A stretch of 64,000 nucleotides of DNA from Streptomyces griseorubiginosus (lineage in GTDB: Bacteria > Actinomycetota > Actinomycetes > Streptomycetales > Streptomycetaceae). The notes under the pieces are model-generated. The model did not search any database. It worked only from the letters and a program-made list of their open reading frames with translations, and had not been told where the DNA came from. The stretch spans positions 244,898 through 308,897 of the forward strand of contig NZ_KQ948745.1 in assembly GCF_001514195.1 (NCBI RefSeq). The letters are read 5' to 3'. Positions 35,488 to 42,782 of this stretch are shown in pieces. Every line of letters starts with the position of its first letter. Position 1 is the stretch's first letter. Made by a program: the position numbers and the translations under genes.

Positions 35488-36330
35488 TCACACCTGACCA
35501 CCGTCACCGCCGACATACCGGGCATACTCGTCCAGCGCCTTCAGGACCTCCCCCTCGCCCGCCGGGGGCAGCTGCACCACGACCTCCTCGATGCCGAGGT
35601 CGGCGTAGTGGGCGAGCTTGCCCGGGTTCGGGAAGACGGCGTACGGGACGACCTGGAGGGCGTTCGGGTCGCGGCCCGCGTCGGACCAGGCGGCGCGCAG
35701 CACGGGCAGGGACTCGGAGAGGCCGCGTCCGCCGATGGGCAGCCAGCCGTCGGCGTACTCGACGATGTGGGAGAACAGCTTGGGCCCTGCCGCACCGCCC
35801 ACGAGGGTCCTGCGCTGGACCGGCTTGGGGAAGGCGTGGCTGGCCCGGACGCTCCCGAACTCGCCCTCGTAGGCGGTGGGTTCGTCCGCCCACAGGGCCT
35901 GCATGAGCGCCATGCGGTCGCGGACGAGTTCCCTGCGCGTGCTCCACTCGACGCCGTGGTCGTCGGCTTCCTCGACGTTCCAGCCGAAGCCGAGGCCGAG
36001 GGTGAACCGGCCGCCGCTGAGGTGGTCCAGGGTCGCGATCTGCTTGGCGAGGTCGATCGGGTCGTGCTGGGCGACGAGCGTGATGCCGGTGCCGAGGCCG
36101 AGCGACTCGGTGACGGCGGCGGCCTGGCCGAGCGCGACGAAGGGGTCGAGGGTACGGCCGTACTCGCGCGGGAGTTCGCCGCCCGCGGGGTACGGGGTGA
36201 CCCGCTCGACGGGGATGTGGGTGTGCTCGGGCAGGTAGAGCCCGGCGAAGCCCCGCGCCTCCAGCTCACGGGCGAGCCGGGTCGGGGTGATGGTCTCGTC
36301 GGTGAGGAAGATGGTCACGGAGATTCGCAT
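35488..36330 (-). CDS. LLM class F420-dependent oxidoreductase
   Basis: The 280-residue protein has the luciferase-like TIM-barrel features: LEARGFAGLYLPEHTHIP, a typical DHLSGGRFTLGLGFGWNVEE loop and ADGWLPIGGRG. It is of the short F420-dependent class. It transfers hydride between F420H2 and an unknown substrate. It lies 58 bp after fbiC's start on the same strand, upstream of fbiC, and may be co-transcribed with it. The ATG at 36330 has only a weak GAGATG site. Confidence 0.92.
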   Translation of the reverse strand: MRISVTIFLTDETITPTRLARELEARGFAGLYLPEHTHIPVERVTPYPAGGELPREYGRTLDPFVALGQAAAVTESLGLGTGITLVAQHDPIDLAKQIATLDHLSGGRFTLGLGFGWNVEEADDHGVEWSTRRELVRDRMALMQALWADEPTAYEGEFGSVRASHAFPKPVQRRTLVGGAAGPKLFSHIVEYADGWLPIGGRGLSESLPVLRAAWSDAGRDPNALQVVPYAVFPNPGKLAHYADLGIEEVVVQLPPAGEGEVLKALDEYARYVGGDGGQV

Positions 36331-36398
36331 GATGCATCTCTACCGGGCTGGGGCGGGGATGTCCATACCGACTGGTCGGCATCATGGGGATGCGGGCG

Positions 36399-36470
36399 GG
36401 CTGTAGGCCATCTGTCGGTGCTGTTGTCGGAGCTGTAGGTGCGCTGTCGGGGCTGTAGGTGCGCTGTCGG
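36399..36470 (+). repeat. 20-bp tandem repeats before the FAD monooxygenase
   Basis: The unit GGCTGTAGGTGCGCTGTCGG appears at 36451-36470, with a one-base variant at 36431-36450 and a more diverged copy at 36399-36418, plus a partial copy between. The array lies in the 220-bp gap between divergent genes (starts 36330 and 36551). The repeated CTGTMGG could be a regulator-binding array. Confidence 0.75.
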
Positions 36471-36550
36471 TGTTCTGTCGACGGGGCCCCGGAACCTTGC
36501 TGGAGACGGCCGGCCGGAGTCACCGGGCGGCCCTTCCCGAAGGAGCCACC

Positions 36551-37702
36551 ATGACGACCAGCCATGCCTTGAAGAGCCCTGTCACGATCATCGGCGCCGG
36601 ACTCGGCGGCCTCATGCTCGCCCGCGTCCTGCACGTCAACGGCATCGCGTCCACCGTCTACGAGGCGGAGTCCTCGCCGACGTCCCGGGCGCAGGGCGGG
36701 ATGCTCGACATACACGACTACAACGGCCGGCTCGCGCTGGAGGCGGCCGGTCTGCTGGACGAGTTCCAGGGGCTCGTGCTGGAGGGCCGCGAGGCGGCAC
36801 GGCTGGTCGCCCCGGACGGGACGGTCCTGTTCGACCAGCCCGACGACGGCACCGGTGGCCGGCCCGAGGTGCAGCGCGGTGAGCTGCGGCAGCTGCTGCT
36901 GGACTCGCTGCCGGCGGGCACGGTCCGCTGGGGCCACAAGGTCAGCGGTACGCGGGCGCTCGGCGGGGGCCGTCACGAGGTGAGCTTCGCGGACGGCTCC
37001 GCGGTCGTCACCGACCTCCTGGTCGGAGCGGACGGCGCCTGGTCCCGCGTCCGGCCGCTGCTCTCGGCCGCGGTGCCCGCGTACACCGGCATGTCCTGCG
37101 TCGAGGTGTATCTGCACGATTCCGACACCCGGCACGCGGCCAGCGCGAAGGTGGTCGGAGGTGGGGCGCTGTACGCGCTGGCGCCGGGCAAGGGCTTCGT
37201 CACGCACCGGGAGCGGGGCGGCAACCTGCACACCTACGTGATGCTGGCCCGGCCGCGGGAGTGGTTCGCGGACATCGACTTCACCGACTCCGCGGCGGCC
37301 GTCGCGAGGATCGCCGCGGAGTTCGACGGGTGGGCGCCGGAACTCACCGCGTTGATCACCGACGCGGACACCGGTCCGGTACTGCGCCCCTTCGCCGCCC
37401 TGCCCGCCGAGCACCGGTGGGAGCGGGTGCCGGGAGTGACCCTGATCGGCGACGCCGCGCACGTCGCCGCCCCGAACGGCGAGGGCGCCAACCTCTCCAT
37501 GCTCGACGCCGCCGAGCTCGCCCGGTCCCTCGCGGCCCACCCCGACGACGTCGAGACCGCCCTCACCGCGTACGAGGAGCCCATGTTCCCCCGCAGCGCG
37601 GGTACGGCCGCCGAGGGCACGGAACTCTTCGCGCTGATGTTCGGCGAGGACACGCCTCGGGGGCTGATCGAGATGTTCACGGGGGAGGACCGGGGCGAGT
37701 GA
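36551..37702 (+). CDS. FAD-dependent monooxygenase, TetX-like
   Basis: The 383-residue protein is a group A flavin monooxygenase: GAGLGGLMLARVL (FAD ADP loop), GGMLDIHDYNGRLAL, the DG motif VGADGAWSRVRP and the GD motif LIGDAAHVAAPNGEGANLSMLDAAEL. The GGMLD...H stretch and overall size resemble TetX-type tetracycline-inactivating enzymes, but many actinomycete homologues hydroxylate aromatic or polyketide compounds. AGGAG precedes ATG 36551. The 20-bp repeat array upstream may control it. Confidence 0.88.
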   Translation: MTTSHALKSPVTIIGAGLGGLMLARVLHVNGIASTVYEAESSPTSRAQGGMLDIHDYNGRLALEAAGLLDEFQGLVLEGREAARLVAPDGTVLFDQPDDGTGGRPEVQRGELRQLLLDSLPAGTVRWGHKVSGTRALGGGRHEVSFADGSAVVTDLLVGADGAWSRVRPLLSAAVPAYTGMSCVEVYLHDSDTRHAASAKVVGGGALYALAPGKGFVTHRERGGNLHTYVMLARPREWFADIDFTDSAAAVARIAAEFDGWAPELTALITDADTGPVLRPFAALPAEHRWERVPGVTLIGDAAHVAAPNGEGANLSMLDAAELARSLAAHPDDVETALTAYEEPMFPRSAGTAAEGTELFALMFGEDTPRGLIEMFTGEDRGE

Positions 37703-37920
37703 CGTCACCGTCCCTGTCGAGGATGCGGCGCGTATCCGGGGTCACCGCGGTGGAGCGGGGCAGCGCCGGCGGCCCGGGCCTCGTCATACACGTCGGGGCC
37801 TCGGCTGTCTTCGTGACGGTCTTCGTGGGAGGGGAAGAGGGGGCGACGGTCGTCGTCGGGGCGACGGCACTGAGGATGCCTCCGAGAAGCACAAGTCAAG
37901 ACGTCGTCGGGGCGGGTGTC
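37703..37920. other. Short convergent intergenic gap
   Basis: This 218-bp gap separates the monooxygenase 3' end from a convergent small gene. A 71-codon Pro/Thr-rich minus-strand frame spans most of it (37677-37892), but it overlaps the monooxygenase stop and has no ribosome site, so I do not call it. Confidence 0.5.
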
Positions 37921-38202
37921 TCAGTCCAGGACCTGTGGGTCACGGAAGTAGTAGACGACGGTGATCCCCAGGCCCGGGGTGTGGGTGTAGACGACCGTGA
38001 TCGCCTCGGCCGAGTCCGAGGCGAGACGAGTGGTGTAGGTGTACTCGACGGACGGAGCGCGCCAGCCGGGGATCTCTCTGCCGACCGCGGTGTCGCGGGC
38101 GATGGTAGCGAGTGCCTCACGGACCACGTCCCGCTCCCCCTCCGTCAGATCACCGAATGCCTTCCTCGCGGGCTCGGCCTCCTCCAGCGGGATCTCGTTC
38201 AC
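37921..38202 (-). CDS. Small RelE/ParE-like protein, possible toxin
   Basis: The 93-residue product has an acidic helical start (EEAEPARKAFGDLTEGERDVVREALATIARD) and beta strands at the end (ITVVYTHTPGLGITVVYYFRDPQVLD), a size and layout like RelE/ParE ribonuclease toxins, though the catalytic residues are not clear. Its GTG start overlaps the TGA of the upstream DUF6247 gene (GTGA), so the two are coupled. Function is inferred from architecture only. Confidence 0.72.
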   Translation of the reverse strand: MNEIPLEEAEPARKAFGDLTEGERDVVREALATIARDTAVGREIPGWRAPSVEYTYTTRLASDSAEAITVVYTHTPGLGITVVYYFRDPQVLD

Positions 38203-38474
38203 GTACGGCCGCCTCCGCCGCGGGTGTCCTCCAGGGCCGTCATGATCTCGGGGGAGTTCCTGATCAGGACTCGGTGCCGATACGCGCGTACCACGGCCGC
38301 GGCGCCTTCGAAGTCGTTCGTCGGAGAGGCTCCTATGGCCGCCGCCAACTCCTCCTCGAACCGCTCCCGGTCACCGGGAAAGCCGTAGCGGCTGAGCGCG
38401 CTGCGCAGGTCGTTCACGGTCCGGATCTCCGGGAGGGGCATCGCTCCCCAGCCGTGCTCGGGCTGTGCGCTCAT
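38199..38474 (-). CDS. DUF6247 family small protein, possible antitoxin
   Basis: The 91-residue protein has the pattern LRSALSRYGFPGDRERFEEELAAA and SPTNDFEGAAAVVRAYRHRV. The family is common in Streptomyces beside small toxin-like genes. It is the first gene of a coupled pair, as most antitoxins are. ATG 38474 lies near a weak site. Only 50 bp separate its start from the end of the ATPase gene upstream, which reads the same way. Confidence 0.78.
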   Translation of the reverse strand: MSAQPEHGWGAMPLPEIRTVNDLRSALSRYGFPGDRERFEEELAAAIGASPTNDFEGAAAVVRAYRHRVLIRNSPEIMTALEDTRGGGGRT

Positions 38475-38524
38475 CGTCGGCTCCTGGTGGACGGCGGTCG
38501 CTCCACCTCCCAGTATGGCCCGGC

Positions 38525-38956
38525 TCACCGCCCCGGCACCCCGCACTCCGCCCACAGCAGCTTCCCTCCCCTCGACGCGCCCAGTTCCCGCAGAACCGAC
38601 ACGCCCGTCGCGTCCGCGCAGGCCCTGACCAGGTGCAGGCCCCTGCCGTGCTCGGCGTCCGGGGCGGCAGGAGGCTTGTCCGTCGTGAAGGCCGGCGGGA
38701 CTCGGGGGTCCGTGTCCCAGACCGCCACCCTCACCCTGCCGGGGGACGGGGAGAGGAGGCGGAAGGCGTACGGTCCCCTCGTGTGCAGGTGTGCGTTCGT
38801 CAGCAGTTCCGCCGCGATCAGCTCCGCGGTGGGGGTCAGATCGGGGAGGTCGTGGGCGGCCAGCATCAGACGCAGGGCGCCTCTCGCGATACCCGGTGCG
38901 CGTGGATCGTGCGGAAGGTGCAGGGTGTAGTTCCACGACGGGGATACGGTGGCCAT
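38525..38956 (-). CDS. HATPase-fold anti-sigma-type ATP-binding protein (RsbW-like)
   Basis: The 143-residue protein has the short GHKL ATPase: AELIAAELLTNAHLHT (N box), VWDTDP (G1) and GRGLHLV (G2). Such proteins act as anti-sigma kinases or as unlinked regulators. GGAG stands seven bases before ATG 38956. It is divergent from the DUF5753 regulator at 39164; similar ATPase-regulator-DUF397 trios occur in abaA/whiJ-type loci, so it belongs to module 3. The promoter region holds a 19-bp palindrome. Confidence 0.88.
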   Translation of the reverse strand: MATVSPSWNYTLHLPHDPRAPGIARGALRLMLAAHDLPDLTPTAELIAAELLTNAHLHTRGPYAFRLLSPSPGRVRVAVWDTDPRVPPAFTTDKPPAAPDAEHGRGLHLVRACADATGVSVLRELGASRGGKLLWAECGVPGR

Positions 38957-39066
38957 CGGAAGTCTCCGGTCACTGAGGGGAGTTGGGCGAGTGCCTGGTG
39001 TCTCTGCCGTGGCGTCCCACGGTGCGCTTCCAGGCGGTGCGGCGCCTGATGATGAAGATAGGGGCT

Positions 39067-39085
39067 CAGCAAATGTCATTTGCTG
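39067..39085. promoter_or_regulatory. 19-bp perfect palindrome in the divergent promoter of module 3
   Basis: CAGCAAATG-T-CATTTGCTG is a perfect 9-1-9 inverted repeat, flanked by GGGG and CCCC runs that can extend the symmetry. It lies 111 bp before the ATPase start and 79 bp before the regulator start, and is A+T-rich against a G+C-rich background. It is very probably a regulator-binding site for one or both genes. Confidence 0.65.
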
Positions 39086-39163
39086 CCCCCGGAGATACTT
39101 CCGCCTGTTTTCCTTCGTGTGGGTGACCCACTTTTGGAACGCACGTCCGGGAGGAGTTCACGC

Positions 39164-40015
39164 ATGCCCGCCAGACCCCCGCTGACGGCTCACCGCCTCC
39201 GGATCGCCGTGGAACTGCGCAAGATGCGGGAGCGCTCGGGTATGACGGCGACCGAGGCCGCCCGCACGCTCGGCACGAGTCAGGGGCAGCTGAGCAACGT
39301 GGAGTCGGGCCGGTTCGGAGTCAGCCCCGAGCGCATCCGCGCGCTGGCCGGCATCTACTCCTGCCCGGACCCGGGGTTCGTCGAAGCCCTCGTCGAGATG
39401 GCCACCGACAGGACGCTCGGCTGGTGGGAGTCGTACCGCGAGGTCCTGCCCTCAGGGCTCCTCGACCTCGCCGAACTGGAGCACCACGCCATCGCCGTAC
39501 GCACCGCGTACACCTCCCACATGCCCGGTCTGCTCCAGACTGCCGACCACGCGCGCGAGATCTTCCGGCACGTCATCCCCGAGCCCAGCCCGCCCGAGAT
39601 CGAGCACCGGGTCTCGCACCGGATCAAACGGCAGGGCCTGCTCTACGGCGCGGACCCGACGCCGTATCGGACGACCGTCCATGAAGCGGCCCTGCGCATG
39701 CGTGTCGGCGGGCGGGACGTGGCCCGGGCGCAGTTGAGACATCTCCTCGACATGAGCGAGCAGGAACACATCACCATTCGCGTGCTGCCGTTCGACGTGG
39801 GCGCCTTCCCCGGCTCGGGCCAGTCCATCAACTACCTGTACGGGCCCGTGCCTCAGCTCGACACCGCGCAACTGGACCAGTTCCACGGGCCCGTGCTCCT
39901 GGATGCCGAAGCCCTGCTGACCAAGTACCGGACTCTGCTCGACGTCGTGGAAGACATCGCCCTCAGTCCCAGCAAGTCCCGGGATCTGATCCATTCCATC
40001 GCCCAGAACCTCTGA
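39164..40015 (+). CDS. XRE-family DUF5753 regulator (WhiJ-like), module 3
   Basis: The 283-residue protein has a helix-turn-helix (about 15-65; MTATEAARTLGTSQGQLSNVESGR) and DUF5753 (about 95-280; MPGLLQTADHAREIF, RQGLLYG, RVLPFDVGAFPGSGQSINYLYG). GGGAGGAG precedes ATG 39164. It is followed 10 bp later by its DUF397 partner and is divergent from an ATPase, completing the three-part module. Confidence 0.9.
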   Translation: MPARPPLTAHRLRIAVELRKMRERSGMTATEAARTLGTSQGQLSNVESGRFGVSPERIRALAGIYSCPDPGFVEALVEMATDRTLGWWESYREVLPSGLLDLAELEHHAIAVRTAYTSHMPGLLQTADHAREIFRHVIPEPSPPEIEHRVSHRIKRQGLLYGADPTPYRTTVHEAALRMRVGGRDVARAQLRHLLDMSEQEHITIRVLPFDVGAFPGSGQSINYLYGPVPQLDTAQLDQFHGPVLLDAEALLTKYRTLLDVVEDIALSPSKSRDLIHSIAQNL

Positions 40016-40025
40016 AGGAGCCGAG

Positions 40026-40190
40026 ATGATCACGGACAGCTGGCAGAAGTCGTCCCACTGCCAGGAAGGCGACGCCTGCGTCCACATATCCACAGGCCCC
40101 GACCAGGTCCACATAACCGACTCCCCCGCCGCCCAGACCATCGTCACCGTCAGCCGCGCCGCCTTCGACGCCCTGCTGAAGTCGCTCTGA
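40026..40190 (+). CDS. DUF397 small protein, module 3
   Basis: The 54-residue protein begins ITDSWQKSSHCQEGDACVHIS and ends TVSRAAFDALLKSL, a DUF397 pattern. GAAGGAG lies just before the ATG, at the end of the regulator gene. Confidence 0.88.
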   Translation: MITDSWQKSSHCQEGDACVHISTGPDQVHITDSPAAQTIVTVSRAAFDALLKSL

Positions 40191-40208
40191 GCGGTTCCCG
40201 GACCCCTG

Positions 40209-40565
40209 TCACCACGGGCCGTGATCAAGCAGGCCCAGGATCAGGATCGCCGTCGCCGTCGTCAGGAAGACGATGCCGCCCACGATGTTGCGGGAGCCCA
40301 CCCTCAGGTGGGCGATGATCGCGCCGATGAAGTAGAGGATCAGGCCGGTCGCGGCGAGGGTGCCCAGGAGGGGTACGGCGAGGCCGGCCAGCAGGCCCAC
40401 CGTGCCCGCCGCCAGCAGAGTGCCCAGGACCGGGACGTACTTGCGGGGTATCCCCTTCATGTCGGCCTGGGTCTTGGGGTATTCGTGACCGATCAGGTAA
40501 GTCACGGCCGCGGCGCCGTTGAAGACCGCGCCGAGGATCGTGACCGTGAGGTAGGCGGCGAACAA
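40209..40565 (-). CDS. DoxX-like small membrane protein
   Basis: The 118-residue protein has four hydrophobic segments and a DoxX/DUF-like pattern (YLTVTILGAVFNGAAAVTYLIGHEYPKTQADMKGIP, then ILYFIGAIIAHLRVG). A TTG at 40565 after GGGGA is my preferred start; a GTG at 40613 would add 16 residues. Function is unknown; DoxX relatives often act with oxidoreductases. Confidence 0.75.
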   Translation of the reverse strand: MFAAYLTVTILGAVFNGAAAVTYLIGHEYPKTQADMKGIPRKYVPVLGTLLAAGTVGLLAGLAVPLLGTLAATGLILYFIGAIIAHLRVGSRNIVGGIVFLTTATAILILGLLDHGPW

Positions 40566-40655
40566 CGAAGGTCCCCGTTCTGTAGACGTGAGGCATGAGG
40601 GTGCCGCCCTCACGACGAACGGGGACCCGCAGATGTGACATCGCCCCGCAGGGCC

Positions 40656-41474
40656 TCAGTCCCGCGTCGACTTCAGGTCCGCCACCACCGCCGCGTGGTC
40701 CGACGGCCACACCCCGTCCACCGGCCCGTCCCCCGCGCGCCGGACGCCGAGGACGTGGCCCAGATCCGAGGACTCCGACAGACCCAGGTGGATGTAGTCG
40801 ATGCGGACCGCCGGGGACACACCGACGTAGGGGTTCGCCGGGTCCCACGTCGCCGACGCGGCGCCCGGCTCCGCGTACTCCCAGGCGTCCAGGAACAGTT
40901 GGCCCGCCGCGGCCGGGGCCGTCTTGTAGCCGCCGAACTTGCGGATCTCGTCGGAGTCGGGCCACGCGTTGAAGTCACCGGTGATGATCGGCGGGAAGTC
41001 GGTGCCCGAGCGGTGCGCGGCGACGAACTCCGCCAGCGCCGTGACCTGTTGGCAGCGGACCGCGGAGGCGGTGGGCGCCGAGGTGAGGTGGGTGGTGAAG
41101 AACGGGATGTCGTACGACGGTCCCGCGAGCCGGGCGTGGAAGGCCAGGCGGCCGTCGTCGATCTCCTCGGGCGCCGGGAGGCGCAGGACCGCCTGGTCCA
41201 ACACCGGCCAGCGGCTCAGTACGGCGTTGCCGACCTCCACGCCCGGCTCGCCTATCCGCCGCTGCCAGCGCTCGGAGGCCGGTGAGGGCGCCCACGCCCA
41301 GTGCAGGCCCAGTTCACCGGCCAGCCACTCCGCGAGGTTCTCGGTGCCCGCCGACCACACCTCCTGGAGGCCCACCACGTCCGGCCGCAACTCCCGCAGC
41401 ACCGCCAGGATCGCCTTCTGCCGCTGCTCCCACGGCCCGAAGCGCCACCACAGGTTCCAGGTCACCACGCGCAT
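40656..41474 (-). CDS. Endonuclease/exonuclease/phosphatase (EEP) family protein
   Basis: The 272-residue protein carries the EEP metal and catalytic motifs: VTWNLWWR, VGLQEVWS, ITGDFNAWPDSDE and WPSDHAAV. This is a DNase I-like phosphodiesterase or phosphatase fold; the substrate could be nucleic acid, lipid or phosphosugar. No signal peptide is seen. GAAGGGG stands before ATG 41474; a GTG at 41483 is in frame. The convergent DoxX-like gene lies downstream. Confidence 0.88.
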   Translation of the reverse strand: MRVVTWNLWWRFGPWEQRQKAILAVLRELRPDVVGLQEVWSAGTENLAEWLAGELGLHWAWAPSPASERWQRRIGEPGVEVGNAVLSRWPVLDQAVLRLPAPEEIDDGRLAFHARLAGPSYDIPFFTTHLTSAPTASAVRCQQVTALAEFVAAHRSGTDFPPIITGDFNAWPDSDEIRKFGGYKTAPAAAGQLFLDAWEYAEPGAASATWDPANPYVGVSPAVRIDYIHLGLSESSDLGHVLGVRRAGDGPVDGVWPSDHAAVVADLKSTRD

Positions 41475-41568
41475 CGCCGACACCCCTTCGTCCGCCCGGC
41501 CCGCACCCTGAGATCATCGAGGGCGCCGGTCAGGATACGGAAGACGAGCGACGGGAACCTCAACGACC

Positions 41569-41961
41569 ATGCCCCGCGACCCCGAACGCAAGTACCGCGC
41601 CGCCGTGGCCCTCCAGCGCCGGCTCAACCCGGTCATGCGACGACTGCCCCTCCAGACCGTCCTGGAGACCACCGGCCGCAGCTCGGGACTCCCCCGCCGG
41701 ACCCCGGTGGGCGGCAGGCGGATCGGCGGCTCCTTCTGGCTGGTCTCCGAGTTCGGGGAGCGCTCGCAGTACGTCCGCAACATCAAGGCCGACCCGAAGG
41801 TCAGGGTGCGGATCCGCGGGCGCTGGCACCGGGGGACCGCGCATCTGATGCCGGACGACGACACCGCCGTACGCCTGCGCTCGCTGCCCCTGATGAACAG
41901 CGCCGCCGTACGGGCCATAGGGGCGGGGCAGTTGACGGTGCGGGTGGATCTGGAGGACTGA
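41569..41961 (+). CDS. Deazaflavin (F420)-dependent nitroreductase family (DDN-like) protein
   Basis: The 130-residue protein has the DDN pattern: LETTGRSSGLPRRTPVGGRRIGGSFWLVSEFG, SQYVRNIKADPKVRVRIRGRWHRGTAHL. These split-barrel proteins bind F420H2 and reduce quinones or other acceptors; the best known is the mycobacterial pretomanid activator. It adds an F420 user near fbiC. Confidence 0.9.
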   Translation: MPRDPERKYRAAVALQRRLNPVMRRLPLQTVLETTGRSSGLPRRTPVGGRRIGGSFWLVSEFGERSQYVRNIKADPKVRVRIRGRWHRGTAHLMPDDDTAVRLRSLPLMNSAAVRAIGAGQLTVRVDLED

Positions 41962-41977
41962 GAGGACTGAAGGGAAA

Positions 41978-42061
41978 GGGTGGTGGCTCCCCTTCGGGCC
42001 AGGCCATCACTCCGCTCGCGGCGAAGCCAACAGCCCGCGCTGCAGGGCGAAACCACCACCC
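41978..42061. repeat. Long-range inverted repeat
   Basis: GGGTGGTGG (41978-41986) and CCACCACCC (42053-42061) form a perfect 9-bp stem around a 66-base spacer that itself contains short G+C stems. It sits between convergent genes and may be a structured transcription end. Confidence 0.4.
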
Positions 42062-42081
42062 CGTTCAAAGACCCTTGCGCC

Positions 42082-42618
42082 TCACTTCGCCGGCTTGTAG
42101 AAGGCGTACGTCGCCGAGTACGCCACGCTCACCTGGTCCGTGCCGGTGCAGGCGCCGGCCGGGGCCACGCCGCCCGACGTGTTCAGGCGCTGTATGTAGG
42201 AGACACCCCCGAAGACGCCGGCGCCCCGGGTCGCGGTGGCCTGGAGGAGGAGTTCGGGGATGGTGCCGGTCTTCGGGGAGTTGGCGATCGCGGTGGCGTT
42301 CACCGCGCTGCCGTCCACCGTGGACACCCAGACCGGGCCGCGGGAGTGCAGGGCGACCGCGCGGCCTCGGCGGTCGAACAGCGTGGCGGCCGGCTCCAGG
42401 AGCTTCCAGGCACCCTCGGTGCAGGTGTACGTCTGCACGCCCCGGGCGCCGAACACGGCGGTCAGCTTGTTGCCGTCGGGCACCTTGAGGGCCGCCGGGG
42501 CCTTCACGGGCCTCGGCGCGGGGTCCGAGGGGGTGGCGTAACCGGTGGTCGCGCCCAGCAGGGCGGCCGCTGCGGCGACACCCGCCGTGGTCAGGACGAA
42601 ACGCTTGGTGAGCTTCAA
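42082..42618 (-). CDS. DUF3455 secreted protein
   Basis: The 178-residue protein has a Sec signal peptide (about 1-28), then DUF3455 features: LKVPDGNKLTAVFGARGVQTYTCTEGAWKL, ATLFDRRGRAV and YIQRLNTSGGVAP. Function is unknown. ATG 42618 lies next to a weak CTGAC-N5-GTCAG-like site 20 bp upstream, so it may belong to the same regulon. Confidence 0.88.
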   Translation of the reverse strand: MKLTKRFVLTTAGVAAAAALLGATTGYATPSDPAPRPVKAPAALKVPDGNKLTAVFGARGVQTYTCTEGAWKLLEPAATLFDRRGRAVALHSRGPVWVSTVDGSAVNATAIANSPKTGTIPELLLQATATRGAGVFGGVSYIQRLNTSGGVAPAGACTGTDQVSVAYSATYAFYKPAK

Positions 42619-42639
42619 GTCAGTTCTCCGGAACGGTTC

Positions 42640-42654
42640 TTGACTGATCGTCAG
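42640..42654. promoter_or_regulatory. Weak CTGAC-N5-GTCAG-like site before the DUF3455 gene
   Basis: TTGAC-TGATC-GTCAG fits the operator pattern apart from one base in the left half-site. It lies 22-36 bp upstream of the DUF3455 start. Confidence 0.4.
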
Positions 42655-42782
42655 GACATGGACATCGATGTCCGCGCCCTCCGCTCCGGGACTCTACGGG
42701 CCCACCGCCCGGTTACCGGCCAGTCGGCCGAATTCCCTCCGTAGCAATTGCGAGAAGCCGCGGGAAGCCATGCAAAGCCGCC

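Noticed and set aside
37677..37892. A 71-codon Pro/Thr-rich minus-strand frame
   Set aside because: It overlaps the monooxygenase stop, has no ribosome site and no similarity I can see.
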